From: JBAZDC01 sp041654595
Lineage (GTDB): Bacteria > Pseudomonadota > Gammaproteobacteria > Burkholderiales > Burkholderiaceae_B
Length of the DNA: 40,168 bases
NCBI GenBank assembly: GCA_964551305.1
Contig: CAZKBT010000028.1
Coordinates: 1 to 40,168, forward strand
Direction: 5' to 3'
In this document: piece by piece, positions 7,861 to 15,019 of the stretch
Numbering within the stretch: the first letter of the stretch is position 1
Layout of the letters: every line of letters starts with the position of its first letter
Program-made: the position numbers and the translations under genes
Notes under the pieces: model-generated
Databases searched by the model: none
The model's input: the letters and a program-made list of their open reading frames with translations, nothing else
Told to the model about the DNA's origin: nothing

Positions 7861-9048
7861 TCAATCGTCCAAAGTAAGAATCGCCAAGGCGAGCGCCTTG
7901 GCCCGCGGCACGATGGTCGCGACCTCGGTATACTCGTCGGGGCTATGCACCCGCGCGCCCACCGGACCGGTCGCGCACAGCACCGGCACGCCCATGGAGG
8001 CGGCAAACCCGGAATCGGCGCATCCCCCCGTGAATTCGCCGTCGACGTGGAATCCGCACTCCGACGCGCCGGCCGCGTAGTGCTCGAGCAGCCGCTCGGA
8101 ATCCGGCGTTTTGAACAGGGGCAGGAATTCGCCTGTGACTTCGAACGTCGCCGAGGTATCGGGAACGTATTGCGTGTCCACGATCCGCGCCACGCGTTCG
8201 AGCAAGCCGTCGCGCAGGCCGGGATCGACGTACCTGAGATCGAATTCCGCCTTGGCGTGCGGCGCGACGGTATTGACCGCGGTGCCGCCCGAAGCCAGCC
8301 CGACATTGAGCGTAATGCCCGCGTCGATGTCGGTCAGTTTGTGCAGGGCGATGATCTTCTGGCTCAGCTCTTCGATGGCGCTGCGTCCGTCCGCGTAGTT
8401 GACGCCGGAATGCGCGGCCCGGCCGACTATGTCCAGTTTGGCGAACACGCAGCCGCGGCGTCCGGTCACGACGTTGCCATTGGCGCGGCCCGGCTCCGCG
8501 TTGAAAACCGCGTGGGCGCCGCGAGCCTCGGCTTCGATCAAGGGGCGGGAAAACGGCGAGGCGATTTCTTCGTCGCCCGTATATAGCGCCACCACGGGGC
8601 GCGTCGCGGCATTGAATTTGGCCAGTGCCGCCATGACGAAACTGTTGATGACCAGCCCGGATTTCATGTCGGCCACTCCCGGACCATAGGCGATCCCGTT
8701 TTCGATGCGAAAAGGCCGGCGGGCCGCTTCGCCTTTGGGAAACACCGTATCGCGATGCCCCATCAGCAAGACGTGCGTGCGCCCATCGCCCGGCCCCACC
8801 TCGGCGCGGATCACGTCGCCCACCGTGTCGCTGGCCTGCGTGCGATGCCCGATGCCGTAAGCATCGAGAAAGCGCGTGATCTCGGCGCCCACCGCATCGA
8901 CGCCGGGTTTGTCGTAGCTGCCGCTGTCGATATTGACCAAGGTGCGCAGCATGTCGATCATGGCGCTTTCCTGTTCTTCCAGCCAGGCGAGCACGCGGGA
9001 CGCCTCGACCGCGGCGCGGGAATCGATTTTCTGAGTTTCGGACGTCAC
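7861..9048 (-). CDS. M20 family metallopeptidase/amidohydrolase (CPG2/ArgE-like)
   Basis: The 395-residue protein is a complete M20 di-zinc hydrolase with a central dimerisation domain. Metal and catalytic residues are His98 and Asp100 (MGHRDTVF), Asp127 (GVADMKSG), Glu160-Glu161 (TGDEEI), the NAEPG glutamate near 185 and His368 (ARVHSPDE). This pattern is closest to the glutamate-carboxypeptidase CPG2 branch, which cleaves the amide of N-acyl amino acids. The start is GTG at 9048, preceded by an AAGGAG ribosome-binding site. There is no signal peptide. It lies between the SDR and the imidase-like gene on one transcript and could hydrolyse the linear half-amide made by the latter. Substrate unknown. 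Confidence 0.9.
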   Translation of the reverse strand: MTSETQKIDSRAAVEASRVLAWLEEQESAMIDMLRTLVNIDSGSYDKPGVDAVGAEITRFLDAYGIGHRTQASDTVGDVIRAEVGPGDGRTHVLLMGHRDTVFPKGEAARRPFRIENGIAYGPGVADMKSGLVINSFVMAALAKFNAATRPVVALYTGDEEIASPFSRPLIEAEARGAHAVFNAEPGRANGNVVTGRRGCVFAKLDIVGRAAHSGVNYADGRSAIEELSQKIIALHKLTDIDAGITLNVGLASGGTAVNTVAPHAKAEFDLRYVDPGLRDGLLERVARIVDTQYVPDTSATFEVTGEFLPLFKTPDSERLLEHYAAGASECGFHVDGEFTGGCADSGFAASMGVPVLCATGPVGARVHSPDEYTEVATIVPRAKALALAILTLDD

Positions 9049-9069
9049 GATGAATACTCCTTCTTTTGT

Positions 9070-9795
9070 TTAACCCGTCTTTGCCACGGACAGGCCGCCG
9101 CATACGAAAAGCGACTGGCCCGTGATGTAGGTGCTTCGGGGATGCAGCAAGAACGCGACGGCATGCGCCACTTCGCTCGGCTCGCCGATGCGCTTCATGG
9201 GTATGGCGTCACGCAGGCGCGACACGTCGGGAGCGTCCGGCGGATTGTTGCGCCGAAAGAGCTCGGTATTGATCATGCCCGGCCCCACGGCGTTGACACT
9301 GATGCCGTCGGCGGCCAGCTCCAGGGCCCAGCTTCGGGTCATGGCCAGCAACGCCGACTTCGTGGCGGCATACACGCTTCGGGTGTCCCTGCCGTAAACG
9401 GCGCGGCTGATGAGATTGACGATGCGGCCTTCCCCGGCCTGCCGCATGGCGGGAAGCACGGCTTGCGCGCAGGCGATCGCGCAGGCCAGATTGAGACGGA
9501 CCAGTGTGTGCTCGGCCTGCCCGGTTCCGTCGCGCACAAATTCCCGATAGGAAGAACCGACGTTATTGACCAGGCGCGTAATGTCGTAGCGACCCGTCAA
9601 ACGCCCCAGCGCCAGGCGCGTCGCCCGCGCATCGGTCAGGTCCACTTGCTCGAACGCGCTCAGGCCGTCCGGCGGCTGCGCCGAGATATCCATGCCGAGC
9701 ACACGGTAGCCATCCTCGAGCAGCCGCTCGCAAATGGTTCGGCCTATGCCTTGAGCCACGCCGGTCACCAATACAGTTTGCAATGAAGTCGTCAT
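9070..9795 (-). CDS. SDR family oxidoreductase
   Basis: The 241-residue classical SDR has all catalytic elements: TGVAQGIG (11-18), Asp36 at the end of beta2 (pointing to NAD), NNVG (77-80), Ser130, and Tyr142/Lys146 in YAATK. The C-terminus YITGQSLFVCGGLSV is typical of FabG-like enzymes. It is encoded directly after a degenerate SDR relative (gap 9 bp) and before the M20 hydrolase, in one minus-strand operon. It may work with its inactive neighbour as a mixed oligomer, because SDRs are usually dimers or tetramers. The substrate is unknown. Confidence 0.9.
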   Translation of the reverse strand: MTTSLQTVLVTGVAQGIGRTICERLLEDGYRVLGMDISAQPPDGLSAFEQVDLTDARATRLALGRLTGRYDITRLVNNVGSSYREFVRDGTGQAEHTLVRLNLACAIACAQAVLPAMRQAGEGRIVNLISRAVYGRDTRSVYAATKSALLAMTRSWALELAADGISVNAVGPGMINTELFRRNNPPDAPDVSRLRDAIPMKRIGEPSEVAHAVAFLLHPRSTYITGQSLFVCGGLSVAKTG

Positions 9796-9804
9796 CGTCG
9801 CGCC

Positions 9805-10407
9805 TCAGACGGGAATGGTGGCCGGAGTCCTGCCGCCGCATACGGCAATGACCTGGCCGCTGATCGACTGCGCGCGCGGATCCAGGAAGAACTGGATCGC
9901 ATAAGCCAGGCCGTCGATGCTTGCCTGCGGCCAAAGCGATGCATCATCCCGTTCGGCCATGAAGTCGGGGCCGGGGATGACCGCATTGACCGTCAGGCCC
10001 AGCGGCGCGAATTCCAGCGCCCAACTGCGCGCCAAGCCCAGCATGGCGCCCGCGACCGCCGATCGGGCCGAGCGACCCATGCTTCCATGCGCTTCCCACC
10101 CGCTCAACACGACCAGGCGGGAAAGACTGGCTGCGCCGGAACGCAGTCCGGATTCTCGCAACTTGACGCCCGCATCGACGAGCATGGACTCCAGCCCGCC
10201 TACGAACACGTCGATGTCCACGTCCTGGAGCGCGGCATCGGGCGCGCTCCAGGGAAACAGCACGGCAAGGGACGGCTGCCCCGCCTCCGCTTCGCCCGGA
10301 CGGCGCGGGCTGTAGCCCGCCCGCTCAAGGCTTTTCGCGATCGACCGCGCGAAAGGCGAGTCGGCATTGAGCAGCAGCACGCTTGGCGCCGATTCCTTGG
10401 CGTTCAT
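9805..10407 (-). CDS. degenerate SDR-fold protein, probably catalytically inactive
   Basis: The 200-residue protein is clearly SDR-related: LARSWALEFAPLGLTVNAVIPGP (about 125-147) closely matches the neighbouring SDR, and the C-terminus ISGQVIAVCGG is kept. The key sites are lost. The glycine-rich cofactor motif is replaced by LNADSPFARSIA (13-24), the NNxG region is absent, and alignment with the neighbour puts Arg115 and Ala119 where the catalytic Tyr and Lys should be. It is also about 40 residues shorter than the neighbouring SDR. The ATG at 10407 overlaps the hydrolase stop (ATGA). The frame is intact and starts and stops cleanly, so it looks like a maintained pseudoenzyme rather than a broken gene. 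A structural or regulatory partner of the adjacent SDR is the likeliest role. Confidence 0.8.
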   Translation of the reverse strand: MNAKESAPSVLLLNADSPFARSIAKSLERAGYSPRRPGEAEAGQPSLAVLFPWSAPDAALQDVDIDVFVGGLESMLVDAGVKLRESGLRSGAASLSRLVVLSGWEAHGSMGRSARSAVAGAMLGLARSWALEFAPLGLTVNAVIPGPDFMAERDDASLWPQASIDGLAYAIQFFLDPRAQSISGQVIAVCGGRTPATIPV

Positions 10408-11222
10408 AGCGAGTCCAGGAACGGCATCAAATCCTTGATGCAGCGTTGCGGCACGGCATCCGTGATGTTGTGCGGCATATTCTCGTAGACGATGAAGTCG
10501 CGTAGTCCAGGAACCGCCTTCACGGTTTCGTAGTTCTCCATGGAATGCACCGGATCGCCGCTGGGCACCACGGCCAGCATGGGGCAACGGATCTGCGGCA
10601 ATTGATCGCTGAAATCGAAGCTGGTCATCATGCGCACGAAACGGGCCAGGAACAGCGGATCATTGCGCGCGCTGTTCTCGATGAACCAATCCACAAAGCC
10701 CGGTTCCACCTGATCGACGTGAAAGCGCTGCTTGACGGTTCGGCGCAGAAAGTTACGCACGCCCTCTTTCACCAGACCATGATTCCAATCGTTGTAGTCA
10801 TTGTGGTCGGTCGATTGCTGCAAACCGGGAATCGCCGCATAGGACGCGATGCTGCGTATGCGTTCGGGATACTGGATCGCCGCATACATGGCGATAATGC
10901 CGCCCGTGGACGAGCCCACGATATGCGCGTCGTCCAGCTCCAGATGGTCCAGCATCTCCACGAGATCCTTGCTCAGCCGGCCGATCGATAGTTCGAGATC
11001 CTCTTGTGGCTCGTCCGAATTGCCGTGTCCCCGCATATCCCATCGCACGACGCGATACTTCTGGGCCACGGGGGGCACCCAGGCATAAAATCGTTCCAAT
11101 GAACCCATGGCGGCGTGCAGCATGACGACGGTGGACGACGGCTTCCATGGCGGACTGAAGTCGTCGACGGCATAGTTGATGTTCAGTCCATCGGAGGTGC
11201 GGAACGTATTGAGGCTGGACAT
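10404..11222 (-). CDS. alpha/beta hydrolase
   Basis: The 272-residue alpha/beta-hydrolase fold protein has the nucleophile elbow GSSTG with Ser105, the acid Asp223 (VPSGDPVHSM) and the base His251 (ENMPHNITD). The oxyanion-hole segment MLHAAMG (34-40) and the WDMRGHGNSD loop (61-70) match the 3-oxoadipate enol-lactonase/esterase group. It would hydrolyse an ester, lactone or C-C bond in the pathway. It is the first gene of the minus-strand operon that continues with the two SDRs, the M20 hydrolase, the imidase-like protein and the AEC transporter. Promoter B with the shared operator lies about 100 bp upstream of its start. The exact reaction is not known. Confidence 0.9.
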   Translation of the reverse strand: MSSLNTFRTSDGLNINYAVDDFSPPWKPSSTVVMLHAAMGSLERFYAWVPPVAQKYRVVRWDMRGHGNSDEPQEDLELSIGRLSKDLVEMLDHLELDDAHIVGSSTGGIIAMYAAIQYPERIRSIASYAAIPGLQQSTDHNDYNDWNHGLVKEGVRNFLRRTVKQRFHVDQVEPGFVDWFIENSARNDPLFLARFVRMMTSFDFSDQLPQIRCPMLAVVPSGDPVHSMENYETVKAVPGLRDFIVYENMPHNITDAVPQRCIKDLMPFLDSL

Positions 11223-11309
11223 GGTCTGGTTCCCGATGAAGCGCCGGCCGAAGCGCGGGCGATTGAGGTTTGCGACATGAAGCTATCGACGTGAAAGTAT
11301 CTTATTACA

Positions 11310-11327
11310 CTCACAAAGTATTTTTAT
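11310..11327. promoter_or_regulatory. candidate IclR-type operator, site B
   Basis: Read on the minus strand, ATAAAAATAC-TTT-GTGAG starts with the same 10-mer as site A and has one good half-site (AATAC) and one poor one (GTGAG). The AATAC begins 8 bp after the -10 of promoter B, the same spacing as site C. On the plus strand AAAGTAT occurs at 11294-11300 and 11315-11321, exactly 21 bp (two helical turns) apart, which might give a second contact. Confidence 0.5.
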
Positions 11328-11330
11328 ACA

Positions 11331-11359
11331 ATATTATGTACTGACCTACGCATTGTCAA
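11331..11359 (-). promoter_or_regulatory. predicted sigma-70 promoter for the alpha/beta-hydrolase operon (promoter B)
   Basis: On the minus strand, TTGACA (11354-11359) and TAATAT (11331-11336) are separated by exactly 17 bp. The -35 overlaps the stop codon of the M81 gene. The predicted start near 11324 leaves a leader of about 100 nt before the hydrolase ATG at 11222. Confidence 0.65.
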
Positions 11360-12861
11360 TCAGAACCGCCCCCGATCTCCTCTTGCCACCGGGCATCCTG
11401 ATCCAACGGGAAAAGCGGTCGCCGCAGCGCCTTGAAATCAAAAAGCGCATAGTCCGAACTGGTCACGCCGACGCCGTTGCATTCGATGATCTCCCGCGCG
11501 ATGGGGGCGAACACAGCCCGGTAATGCATGCGCGATTTGAGCAGGACGAACTTCTTTCGCGTGGGCTCGATGCCCACGGACCGCAGGCAGCCCAGGTCCC
11601 AAGGCTCGTGGTGGCGCTCGCAGACGACGATGTCCGCCTGACCCGTCTGGAACACGGCCGTGCGGCCCATCGATGCCTGCGTGCCGGTCAACACCGGACC
11701 TGAGACCGTGAACATGCCGTCGCTGATGAGCTTGACCCGCCCCGTAAGCGTCAAGGGCTCCCCTTGCAGGCCGATGGCCGGCATGTCCATCTTGCCCCCT
11801 ATCGGCAAGGTGACGGTTTGCCCGACGCCGGCCTCGATCATCCTGGCTACGGCCCAGGGATCGCAAACGGCGAACATGGCCAGATCGTCCATACCCTGGC
11901 TCAAGGCTTCCTTGAGAACATGCATCGTGTCTTGGGTTCCTCCGGAAGCGCAGTTATCGGCGTGATCTATCAGCAACACGGGACCCTGACGGCACGCTGC
12001 GGCGCGCGCAATCGACGCTTCCAACGGCTCGGCCTGGTAGACCATGGCGGCCCGCGACTTCCAGGCATGGTCCAGTATGACGTCGAGCTGCGCCTGGGCC
12101 GCGGCCCGGTCCGCGTCGGCGACGACCAGCGCCGACAGGCAAGGACGCGCGATGTCGGCCAGCGTAAAGCCGCCGAAGACCGACGCATCGAGTATGCCCT
12201 GGGCCTGTTCGGCCTGAACGGTCATGCCCATCAGTGTTTGAAACGGCTCGGCCTGCGTTCCCATGCAAAGCGTGTGCGCGAGCATCGGCGGCTGTCCCCA
12301 AACCATGATCGGCTCGATCTTTCCCGCCATGGCGTCGAGCACGATGCGGGCGGCGCGAAGGCCTGTTTCGTACTGGTCCGTGTGCGGATAGCTGCGATAG
12401 CCGGTAATGACCGTGCTGTTCTCGACCATCTCGGGCGTGATGTTGGCGTGCATGTCCAAGGCCACGGCAACCGGCAGCCCGGGCTTGATGGCGCGCAGGC
12501 GCTTGAGCAGCGCGCCTTCCCCATCATCGGCGCATTCAGCCACCATGGCGCCGTGCAAATCCAGCATGACGACATCGCATCCGTTTTCCACCGCGCGGCA
12601 GACCGCATCGCAAAGCGCCCGGTAGACCTCGTCCGGAGCCCGGCCGCTTGGCCTCGCATCGGCCGCCAAGGGCGTGTCGTAGCTTATGCCGTTTTCTTCG
12701 CATACCCGCATGAACGCGCCCATCGCGGTCCGCGTGCCCAGGAAAGCCTTGCGCGCGTCGGAACCGTAGTACGGCCCCGCCTTGCCGAATCGCGCCAGAG
12801 GCGTCGGAACCGGGGAAAACGTATTCGTCTCGTGCTTGAGCATGGCAATGACGGCCTTCAT
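11356..12861 (-). CDS. M81 family metallopeptidase (MlrC-like)
   Basis: The 501-residue protein matches the M81/MlrC family in length and motifs: the N-terminal HETNTFSP (10-17), MLDLHGAMVAE (99-109), the DMHANITPEM segment (about 136-145), and a C-terminal domain starting near LLIDHADNCASGG (about 300). The founding member, microcystinase C, breaks linearised microcystin. Most relatives, often beside Bug binding proteins in Burkholderiales, act on unknown peptides or amides. Conserved His/Asp/Glu residues in these motifs are the likely zinc ligands. The start at 12861 has a strong AAGGAGA ribosome-binding site. No terminator is seen at its end. The stop codon sits inside the -35 box of the next promoter, so read-through into the hydrolase operon is likely. 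Confidence 0.88.
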   Translation of the reverse strand: MKAVIAMLKHETNTFSPVPTPLARFGKAGPYYGSDARKAFLGTRTAMGAFMRVCEENGISYDTPLAADARPSGRAPDEVYRALCDAVCRAVENGCDVVMLDLHGAMVAECADDGEGALLKRLRAIKPGLPVAVALDMHANITPEMVENSTVITGYRSYPHTDQYETGLRAARIVLDAMAGKIEPIMVWGQPPMLAHTLCMGTQAEPFQTLMGMTVQAEQAQGILDASVFGGFTLADIARPCLSALVVADADRAAAQAQLDVILDHAWKSRAAMVYQAEPLEASIARAAACRQGPVLLIDHADNCASGGTQDTMHVLKEALSQGMDDLAMFAVCDPWAVARMIEAGVGQTVTLPIGGKMDMPAIGLQGEPLTLTGRVKLISDGMFTVSGPVLTGTQASMGRTAVFQTGQADIVVCERHHEPWDLGCLRSVGIEPTRKKFVLLKSRMHYRAVFAPIAREIIECNGVGVTSSDYALFDFKALRRPLFPLDQDARWQEEIGGGSD

Positions 12862-12900
12862 GCTGTCTCCTTTTCGTTATCCAATACCGAGCACGAGCGC

Positions 12901-12920
12901 GGCGCCGTCCCCACGGCGCC
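12901..12920 (-). repeat. perfect intercistronic hairpin between the racemase-like and M81 genes
   Basis: GGCGCCGT-CCCC-ACGGCGCC is a perfect 8-bp stem with a 4-nt loop, touching the stop codon of the racemase-like gene. There is no T-tract. It may stabilise the upstream mRNA segment or reduce expression of the M81 gene rather than end transcription. Confidence 0.45.
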
Positions 12921-13783
12921 TATATCGCCTTTCGGCGCCGCCATTTGCGCGGATGATCCAGGGGGAAGGCCATGCCGCTGGCATCGTAGCCCAGGTTCAC
13001 CAACAGTTTTAAATGCTCCAACGCGCTGCGGTACCCTTCCAGCACCGGTATGTCCCATCCCGCCTCCTTCAGGCGGCTTTCCAGGATGGGACGCATCCAG
13101 AAGCTGGCCGAGCACCCCAGGATGAGAGCTTCGGCGCCGTCCTCCTCGATCGAGGCGATGCTTTCCTGCAGCGCCGCCTCGATCATGTCGGATTTGTCGC
13201 CCCGCAGCGCCTTTTCCTTCTCTTCTTCCACGCGATAGGGATCGGTGTACGGAGGGCGCGGCCACGGAAAATTGACATTCCGTATGGAGACGCAGCGATC
13301 GATGAACCGATACTGGACCACCAGGTCGCGCATGCGAATGTTGTGTGCTTCGGAAATGTCGATCACGCCGAACTTGTCGCCCAGCATGGATGCCAGATGC
13401 ATCTGGGAATGGCCGCAGCTCGTGACGGGCACACCGAAACGATGGCCGATTTCCCTGGCGGCCAGGAATCCCGGATCGCCTCCGCCCAGAAGCACGATGC
13501 CGTTGTACTTGCCGCTTTCGCAAGCCTCCCGGACGATGGGCAGGCGCGCGGCGCCGACCATCTCGAACTCCTCCCTGGTCTCCACCGGCCAGTCGCCATG
13601 CGGCGCCAGCGGACCGGCATGCAAATCCCATTCCACGTTCGCCAGACAGGGGCGAAGGGATTCATAGTTCATCAGCGACGTTTCCTTGGCTCCGGACATC
13701 GAGCGCAAGCGGTACTTCGCCGTTGGCGGAAGCGTGAACGGCAAAATCAGCAGGAACCGATATTCTTTTTGCTGCGCATCCAT
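12920..13783 (-). CDS. Asp/Glu/hydantoin racemase superfamily protein
   Basis: The 287-residue protein has the two-domain Asp/Glu racemase layout. One cysteine lies in each half: Cys123 (PVTSCGHSQMH) and Cys224 (ILGCSASFW). A glycine-rich loop LLGGGDPGF (98-106) lies before the first. The family includes amino-acid and hydantoin racemases, maleate isomerase and arylmalonate decarboxylase. The second motif LGC is canonical, while the first (SCGHS) departs from the usual A/G-N-T form, so the reaction may not be a simple racemisation. A strong AGGAGG ribosome-binding site precedes the start. It lies between the Bug and M81 genes in one operon. A role in inverting or isomerising a pathway acid is likely. 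The product is unassigned. Confidence 0.82.
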   Translation of the reverse strand: MDAQQKEYRFLLILPFTLPPTAKYRLRSMSGAKETSLMNYESLRPCLANVEWDLHAGPLAPHGDWPVETREEFEMVGAARLPIVREACESGKYNGIVLLGGGDPGFLAAREIGHRFGVPVTSCGHSQMHLASMLGDKFGVIDISEAHNIRMRDLVVQYRFIDRCVSIRNVNFPWPRPPYTDPYRVEEEKEKALRGDKSDMIEAALQESIASIEEDGAEALILGCSASFWMRPILESRLKEAGWDIPVLEGYRSALEHLKLLVNLGYDASGMAFPLDHPRKWRRRKAI

Positions 13784-13804
13784 GATCTGGAGCCTCCTGG
13801 GACG

Positions 13805-14779
13805 TCAACGCGTCAGATCGACCTCTTTGGCAAGGGTCAGCCACTGGTTCACCAAGCCTTCGGTCTGCTTCTGATGCTCTTGCGGCGTGTTGGCCAATAC
13901 GTGATAGCCCAATCCGCTCAAGCGTTCCTGCAGCGCGGGCTGCTTCATGACTTCGGCGATGGCATTGCGTATTTTCTCGCGGATCTCCAAGGGCGTTCCC
14001 GCCGGAGCATGTATGCCCCACACGCTCATGACGTCCGCATCCGCGACCCCTGCTTCGGTATTGGTCGGAACATCGGGCATGGATGGGTCGCGTTCCGCGC
14101 CGGACAGGGAAATGGCCTTCACCTTGCCGCTTTCTATCATCGGCCGGGCCGAGCTAATGCCGCCGAACTGCGTGTCGACCTGCTGGCCGAGCAAGGCGTT
14201 CAAGGCTTCACCGGACGACTTGTAGGGCACGTGGATCATCTGGACGCCGGTTTTCCACGACAAGAGAACACCCGCCAGGTGCGTGGATGAGCCGACGCCG
14301 CCCGACGCATACGAGATGGCGCCCGGCTTCTCACGGGCCAGCGTGATCAGCTCTTGCAGCGTGTTGGCGGGCAGGTTCGGCTTTGCGATCAGGATCACCG
14401 GTCCTTCGGCCAGCATCGTGATCGCGCTGAAGCTCTTGATGGTGTCGTACGGCAATTCCTTCAGCAAGGCCGGATTCTGGTAGAAGGAATTGTCCGCGAG
14501 AAACAGCGTATAGCCGTCCGGCTTGGAATTCGCCACCGTGGACGCCCCGCGGACGGTGGTGGAATCGGGCCTGTTGTCGACGACGATCGTGACGCCGAGC
14601 TTTTCTTGAAGTCCTGGAGCGATCAAGCGGGCAATGATGTCGGATCCCCCGCCGGGCGCGCGTGGAACGATGATACGGATGGGCTGATCGGGAAACGTGG
14701 TGGCGGCAATGGCCGCCGGCATCGAAAAAATGGCGAGTAAACCCGCGAGCACAACGCCGAGCCTTAATTTTTCTAGCAT
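13805..14779 (-). CDS. Bug family tripartite-tricarboxylate-type solute-binding protein
   Basis: The 324-residue periplasmic protein has a signal peptide (about 1-25, cleaved after AAIAA) and the Bug hallmarks FPDQPIRIIVPRAPGGGSDIIAR (about 29-51) and the central ISYASGGVGSSTHLAG segment. Bug proteins bind small carboxylates or amino-acid-like ligands in the Venus-flytrap cleft and deliver them to TctAB-type or other permeases. No TctA/TctB genes are nearby, which is common for the expanded Bug families of Bordetella-like bacteria. It is the first gene of the Bug-racemase-M81 operon, with promoter C and the shared operator upstream. The ligand is probably the pathway substrate and is not predictable here. 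Confidence 0.93.
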   Translation of the reverse strand: MLEKLRLGVVLAGLLAIFSMPAAIAATTFPDQPIRIIVPRAPGGGSDIIARLIAPGLQEKLGVTIVVDNRPDSTTVRGASTVANSKPDGYTLFLADNSFYQNPALLKELPYDTIKSFSAITMLAEGPVILIAKPNLPANTLQELITLAREKPGAISYASGGVGSSTHLAGVLLSWKTGVQMIHVPYKSSGEALNALLGQQVDTQFGGISSARPMIESGKVKAISLSGAERDPSMPDVPTNTEAGVADADVMSVWGIHAPAGTPLEIREKIRNAIAEVMKQPALQERLSGLGYHVLANTPQEHQKQTEGLVNQWLTLAKEVDLTR

Positions 14780-14896
14780 GATAATTCTCCGTGGTTACCT
14801 ACGTTCCCAGGCGGGAGAACAGTAGATGCTTCTATAGAAAACTACGTGCTGCTGTCCTTGGTACGACACACTGAGTCCGATTGCCTGCCTATAAAT

Positions 14897-14915
14897 CAAT
14901 ACAGTGTATTGTTAT
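14897..14915. promoter_or_regulatory. candidate IclR-type operator, site C
   Basis: On the minus strand, ATAACAATAC-ACT-GTATTG contains the perfect 6-3-6 palindrome CAATAC-ACT-GTATTG (14897-14911). It begins 7-8 bp after the -10 of promoter C and covers the predicted start site. It is the longest palindrome of the three related sites. The flanking plus-strand sequence TTGTTATGCGAT also resembles TTGTAATGCAAT beside site A. Confidence 0.6.
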
Positions 14916-14918
14916 GCG

Positions 14919-14947
14919 ATATTGAAGCATCAGTTTATTGATGTCAA
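14919..14947 (-). promoter_or_regulatory. predicted sigma-70 promoter for the Bug operon (promoter C)
   Basis: On the minus strand, TTGACA (14942-14947), a 17-bp spacer and CAATAT (14919-14924) read towards the Bug gene. The -10 is weak (3 of 6), which fits a regulated promoter. The predicted start is near 14912, with a leader of about 130 nt. Confidence 0.55.
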
Positions 14948-14961
14948 TAGGTGAGGCCCCT

Positions 14962-14988
14962 AAAAAAATGGGCGGCATCATGCCGCCC
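14962..14988 (-). terminator. factor-independent terminator of ogt
   Basis: GGGCGGC-ATCAT-GCCGCCC (14970-14988) forms a 7-bp GC stem, followed on the minus strand by seven T residues (the A-run at 14962-14968). It lies 31 bp after the ogt stop and ends the ndh-ogt transcript before the Bug promoter. Confidence 0.9.
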
Positions 14989-15019
14989 CGCGCCGAGGTC
15001 CAAAAGGGAGTGGGTTCGA

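Noticed and set aside
11764..14290. Two long plus-strand frames (453 and 425 codons)
   Set aside because: Both are antisense to the M81, racemase-like and Bug genes. Their products are low-complexity Arg/His/Gln-rich sequences without domains.
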